Assembly: GCF_001282725.1 (NCBI RefSeq)
Contig: NZ_LN876586.1
Span: forward strand, 884,957-948,956
Direction: 5' to 3'
Length of the DNA: 64,000 bases
Source: Inediibacterium massiliense
GTDB taxonomy: Bacteria > Bacillota > Clostridia > Peptostreptococcales > Thermotaleaceae
The notes beneath the pieces are model-generated. The model was not told the origin of the DNA. It saw only the letters and a list, made by a program, of their open reading frames with translations, and made no database searches. Below are positions 61,130-64,000 of the stretch, piece after piece. The translations under genes and the position numbers were made by a program. Position 1 is the first letter of the stretch. Every line of letters starts with the position of its first letter.

Positions 61130-63041
61130 GTGCCCAGCGAAGCTGTAATTTACTTGCTGATGAAAGTTCAGTCTAGGTAATTGCCAAGAAGCCTAGTAGC
61201 TATAAGACCAGTGCTATCAGAGATGGTAATACTGAAGCGTCTTGAAAATGTGCTCTAGTAGTGCTAGCAAAGATGCAGACCGTAACATAAAGTGAATCCT
61301 GCAGCACTGTTATCTCAACCCGTTAGGGAGAAAAGAGGAAGACGAGTCTCTTGTCTTAAGATGAAGTCCATGGAATGTGTGAAGAACTTGGATTACAGCA
61401 CAGAAGAATCCTCTGGTGTATGGGGAGCGGTATGTATCGAAAGTAAATTATGGAACTGGGGAGACCCTACTTTACACAGCGATAGCTGTAAAGCAGATGC
61501 ATATAAGCCGATAGGTGAAATTACATTCTAGTAGGGAGGGAGTCGGAGGGGAACATAGTACCAAATATGGAATGGACAACAAAACCATTCTTAGGAAAGG
61601 TTCCCTACTTTGTTCACGTTTTCTGAGGAGGTAAGAGTGAGTGAATGTCCAAAAGACTAACGACACCATAGATAAAGTTCGACAACTTCAAAGGAAACTA
61701 TACCAATCAGCCAAGAGTAATAAAAGCAGAAGGTTTCATGCTTTATACGATAAGATATATAGAAAAGATGTACTTGAGAAGGCATGGAAACAAGTCAAAA
61801 CTAATAAAGGAAGTGCAGGAGTAGATGAACAAACTATAGCAGACATTGAAGATATTGGGGTAGAAAAGATATTAGAGGAAATACAAATTCAAATATCAAA
61901 AGGAACATATAATCCACCACCAGTATTAAGAAAAGAAATTCCGAAGGATAATGGAAAGGTAAGACCTCTAGGAATTCCCACAGTAAAAGATAGAATAATA
62001 CAAACAGCAACAAAGATAGTGATAGAACCTGTTTTTGAAGCTAATTTCAAGGAATGTTCTTATGGATTTAGACCTAAGAAAAATCAGCATCAAGCACTTG
62101 ATAAAATAAGGCGAGCTTGTAATAACAAAGGAATGTGGGTGTTAGATGCAGATATATCAGGATACTTTGATAATATAAATCATATGAAATTATTACTGCT
62201 AGTTGAAAGACGAATAAGTGATAGGAGAGTAATTAAGCTTATACGAAAATGGCTAGAAGCAGGAGTAATGAAGGATGGGATAGTTGTTCAAAGTGAACTG
62301 GGAAGTCCTCAAGGAGGTGTGATATCTCCATTACTAGCAAATATTTACTTAGATTACCTAGATACGGTATGGGAGAAACATTACAAGCATTTAGGTAAAC
62401 TAATTAGATTTTGTGATGACTTTGTAGTTGTTTGCAAGAACTATAAAGATGTAAAACATACACATAAAGCTATAAGCCTTATAATGCAAAGATTAGAATT
62501 GAATCTAAATAAAAGCAAGACGAAAATTATATCTTTATGGGAAGGAAAAGAAGGTTTTGATTTTCTAGGGTTTCATAATCGTAAGGTTAAGACAAAGACT
62601 ATAGATGGTAGAATCTACTATACACTTATCCAGTGGATTAGTAATCAATCAATAAAGAAAATATATGACAAAGTTAAGAAGACTCTAGATAGGAAAACCC
62701 TATATGTCTCTAGTAAAGAAATGGTTAAGACATTAAATCGAAAGATTATAGGATGGCGAAACTATTATGGATTGTCACCATTCAATAAACTGGTGAAGAT
62801 TGATAAATATATAAGAAAGCGGCTAGTCATTTGGTTTAACAACAAAAGACAGGCACGAAAGAGAAAAGAATTTTATGAAATAGTAAGTCGATTTAATGAT
62901 ATTGGCCTAAAATATGTTGCTTAAAAACTCGTAATGCAGATGGAAGAAGAACATCGGAAAGCCGTATGAGGGAAAACCTCACGTACGGTTTGATGAGGAG
63001 ATGGTGGAAGAGATTAAATCAAATCCACCATTTTACTCTAC
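61130..63041 (+). mobile_element. Group II intron with reverse transcriptase (about 1.9 kb)
   Basis: The 5' end GTGCCCAGCG at 61130 resembles the GUGYG start of bacterial group II introns. A reverse transcriptase ORF fills 61641-62924. Domain V is recognisable at 62959-62991 (AAGCCGTATGAGGG and CCTCACGTACGGTTT around an AAAA loop), domain VI follows (GATGGTGGA/TCCACCAT), and the intron ends at ...CTCTAC, 63041. The segment 61131-61640 is domains I-III plus part of IV, without a real gene. It is inserted in the left arm of an intergenic palindrome, between the permease and abfD copy 2. The exact boundaries are inferred from sequence only. Confidence 0.88.
61641..62924 (+). CDS. ltrA: Group II intron reverse transcriptase/maturase (LtrA type, no endonuclease)
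   Basis: A 427-residue intron-encoded protein. RT blocks: VRPLGIPTVKDRIIQTATK (RT2), FKECSYGFRPKKNQHQAL (RT2a), WVLDADISGYFDNINH (RT3), GSPQGGVISPLLANIYLDYLD (RT4), the active site RFCDDFVVVC (FCDD instead of YADD; both Asp retained) and LGFHNRKVKT (RT7), then the maturase X domain GWRNYYGLSPF. No HNH endonuclease follows, so retrohoming would use nascent DNA strands. GTG 61641 is 8 bases from AGGAGG. Confidence 0.93.
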   Translation: MNVQKTNDTIDKVRQLQRKLYQSAKSNKSRRFHALYDKIYRKDVLEKAWKQVKTNKGSAGVDEQTIADIEDIGVEKILEEIQIQISKGTYNPPPVLRKEIPKDNGKVRPLGIPTVKDRIIQTATKIVIEPVFEANFKECSYGFRPKKNQHQALDKIRRACNNKGMWVLDADISGYFDNINHMKLLLLVERRISDRRVIKLIRKWLEAGVMKDGIVVQSELGSPQGGVISPLLANIYLDYLDTVWEKHYKHLGKLIRFCDDFVVVCKNYKDVKHTHKAISLIMQRLELNLNKSKTKIISLWEGKEGFDFLGFHNRKVKTKTIDGRIYYTLIQWISNQSIKKIYDKVKKTLDRKTLYVSSKEMVKTLNRKIIGWRNYYGLSPFNKLVKIDKYIRKRLVIWFNNKRQARKRKEFYEIVSRFNDIGLKYVA

Positions 63042-63234
63042 AAGTCATAAAAAACGTCACTAAATTTTTAAATTTGGAAAATATATAGAAACGATCGAAA
63101 ATAGCATTACAAACTCGCTATGCTCAAACAGTGTAATGCTAATGATTTTCTCACTTATTCTATATTTTCACAAATTCTCAATAAATGTTCCTTATTTTTA
63201 TGACTTTGCTAAAATATAGTTTGTCTTTAGTGTG
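63042..63234. repeat. Large imperfect palindrome (inner part), interrupted on the left by the intron
   Basis: From 63042, AAGTCATAAAAA..., AATTTGGAAAATATATAGAA and AGCATTAC mirror, in reverse order and complement, GTAATGCTAATGATTTTCTC, TTCTATATTTTCACAAATTC and TTTTTATGACTT up to about 63210. The arms are about 75-80 bases with a centre near 63119-63131. Continuing outward, the sequences on the left before the intron (61089-61129) and on the right (63211-63263) also mirror. No coding potential is seen in 63042-63635. Confidence 0.75.
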
Positions 63235-63263
63235 AAAGAAGATAGTTTATAACTATCTTCTTT
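63235..63263 (+). terminator. Hairpin closing the right arm of the palindrome
   Basis: AAAGAAGATAGTT/AACTATCTTCTTT with TAT loop, near identical to the hairpin at 61089-61115. Confidence 0.7.
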
Positions 63264-63410
63264 ATTTGCAATAAGAGTACAGTATAGAACAAAATGTTGA
63301 TAAAATACAACTGAGTTGTAAATATGCAACAGGTATGATTTTTGGAGGAAAAGCAAGAGATTTCAGAAGATTGATTATTTTTTAACACATAAATAAAAAG
63401 TTATTGATGT

Positions 63411-63426
63411 AATATTGCAACTAAAG
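63411..63426 (+). promoter_or_regulatory. Candidate enhancer site upstream of abfD copy 2
   Basis: AATATTGCAACTAAAG, matching the site at 57881-57896 in 15 of 16 bases, 111 bases before the -24/-12 promoter. The rest of 63264-63536 is AT-rich with no recognisable gene. Confidence 0.5.
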
Positions 63427-63536
63427 CATAGTTTTGTATAAATAAATAAAATAAACAATAAAAAAAGATTTTGTTCAAACCCAGATAAAATCACAGTAAA
63501 TGCATGGTATTTCCAAAATCATACATGTGGACATGA

Positions 63537-63552
63537 TGGCATGAAGTTTGCA
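63537..63552 (+). promoter_or_regulatory. Sigma-54 (-24/-12) promoter of abfD copy 2
   Basis: TGGCAT-GAAGT-TTGCA, an exact consensus match, 84 bases before ATG 63636. The surrounding sequence differs from that of copy 1, so this promoter is not just a duplicate. Confidence 0.9.
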
Positions 63553-63635
63553 TATATAAATATAAGAAATCATATAAAATTTTATTGAAATATAGGTGTT
63601 AAAATAATAACAAAATGAAAGGGAGATGACTTTTC

Positions 63636-64000
63636 ATGGCATTAATGACAAAAGAACAATATTTAGAGAGTTTAAGAAAATTAGACATTAAGGTGTATGT
63701 GTTTGGAGAATTGGTGAAAAACTTTGTAGACCATCCAGTAATTAGACCTTCTATTAATTCAGTAGCAATGACTTATGAGCTTGCTCAAAGCCCAGAGTAT
63801 GAAGATTTAATGACGGCAACTTCTAATTTAACAGGAAAAAAAGTAAATCGTTTTACACATCTTCATCAAAGTACAGAAGACCTTATAAAGAAAGTAAAAA
63901 TGTTAAGACTTTTAGGACAAAAGACAGGATCATGTTTCCAACGTTGTGTAGGAATGGATTCTTTTAATGCAGTATATAGTACAACTTATGAAACAGATGA
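63636..64000 (+). CDS. AbfD-like dehydratase, copy 2 (5' part, cut by window end)
   Basis: The first 121 codons are in the window and encode exactly the same residues as copy 1 at 58138, including the Cys100/Cys104 pair. Only two synonymous base differences are visible in 365 bases (TAT/TGT region at GTATAT versus GTGTAT, and AATTTT versus AACTTT). Homology extends about 16 bases upstream of the ATG (GGAGATGAYTTTTC) and then stops. The remainder of the gene is outside the window, so intactness cannot be judged. Confidence 0.92.
   Translation, partial: MALMTKEQYLESLRKLDIKVYVFGELVKNFVDHPVIRPSINSVAMTYELAQSPEYEDLMTATSNLTGKKVNRFTHLHQSTEDLIKKVKMLRLLGQKTGSCFQRCVGMDSFNAVYSTTYETD

Noticed and set aside
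61089..61130. Class IIC-type insertion directly behind a terminator
   Set aside because: The intron starts about 16 bases after the hairpin, and that spacer belongs to the palindrome; insertion into the repeat explains the position better.
61292..61669. Open frames within the 5' part of the intron
   Set aside because: They fall in the structured ribozyme domains, lack ribosome sites and resemble no protein.

Overview
The window is AT-rich chromosomal DNA from an anaerobic, endospore-forming Firmicute of the class Clostridia. Support comes from sporulation and germination genes (sleB-ypeB, spmA-spmB, two small acid-soluble spore proteins), four sigma-54 enhancer-binding regulators or targets with -24/-12 promoters, oxygen-sensitive Fe-S enzymes (cysteine desulfidase, AbfD-type dehydratase), a T-box in front of valS and strong AGGAGG ribosome binding sites. 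I cannot name the species from sequence alone.

Layout. 0-5.4 kb: end of a CDF cation transporter, tcdA, a secreted peptidoglycan-binding protein, then a polar amino-acid ABC importer with two tandem binding proteins. 5.6-9.2 kb: small membrane protein, sleB-ypeB, small spore or envelope-type proteins. 9.3-12.8 kb: peptide and muropeptide recycling (DppA D-aminopeptidase behind a probable sigma-54 promoter, a beta-lactamase-fold hydrolase with a four-cysteine insert, LD-carboxypeptidase) and an MBL-fold hydrolase. 13-15.7 kb: orphan ABC binding protein and several small unknown proteins. 15.7-20 kb: T-box, valS, folC. 20-27 kb: sigma-54 regulator followed by a sigma-54-driven lysA-spmA-spmB-dipeptidase operon and a frameshifted D-Ala-D-Ala carboxypeptidase. 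27-38.7 kb: a dicarboxylate/amino-acid symporter, DUF4364 protein, SASP, QueG-like protein, chemoreceptor, Na/Pi transporter, polysaccharide deacetylase, SSB and a PfkB sugar kinase. 38.8-42.6 kb: cysteine-catabolic pair (cdsR-like regulator, cdsB-like desulfidase with a sigma-54 promoter) and hpt. 42.8-50.4 kb: lysine/DAP synthesis (dapF; asd-dapA-dapB-dapH on the minus strand; an M20 amidohydrolase that could be the missing deacetylase) around a DeoR regulator with palindromic operators. 50.4-55.3 kb: CPBP protease, DegV, TPP riboswitch-thiT, SASP, methyltransferase, cold-shock protein, hslO. 55.4-55.7 kb: tRNA Val-Phe-Gly-Cys operon. 55.8-64 kb: the most distinctive region, with a CBS-PAS sigma-54 regulator, an AbfD-type flavin/[4Fe-4S] dehydratase behind a perfect -24/-12 promoter, a putative permease, a group II intron, and the start of a second almost identical abfD copy with its own -24/-12 promoter.

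The genes suggest an amino-acid and peptide fermenter that controls catabolic modules with dedicated sigma-54 regulators: a DAP/dipeptide module, a cysteine module and an AbfD module. The non-coding DNA is also informative. The group II intron has split one arm of a large intergenic palindrome, and a shorter relative of that palindrome near 2 kb carries a hairpin insert of about 57 bp flanked by TTTTA, absent at the 63.2 kb copy, which looks like an occupied/empty site pair.
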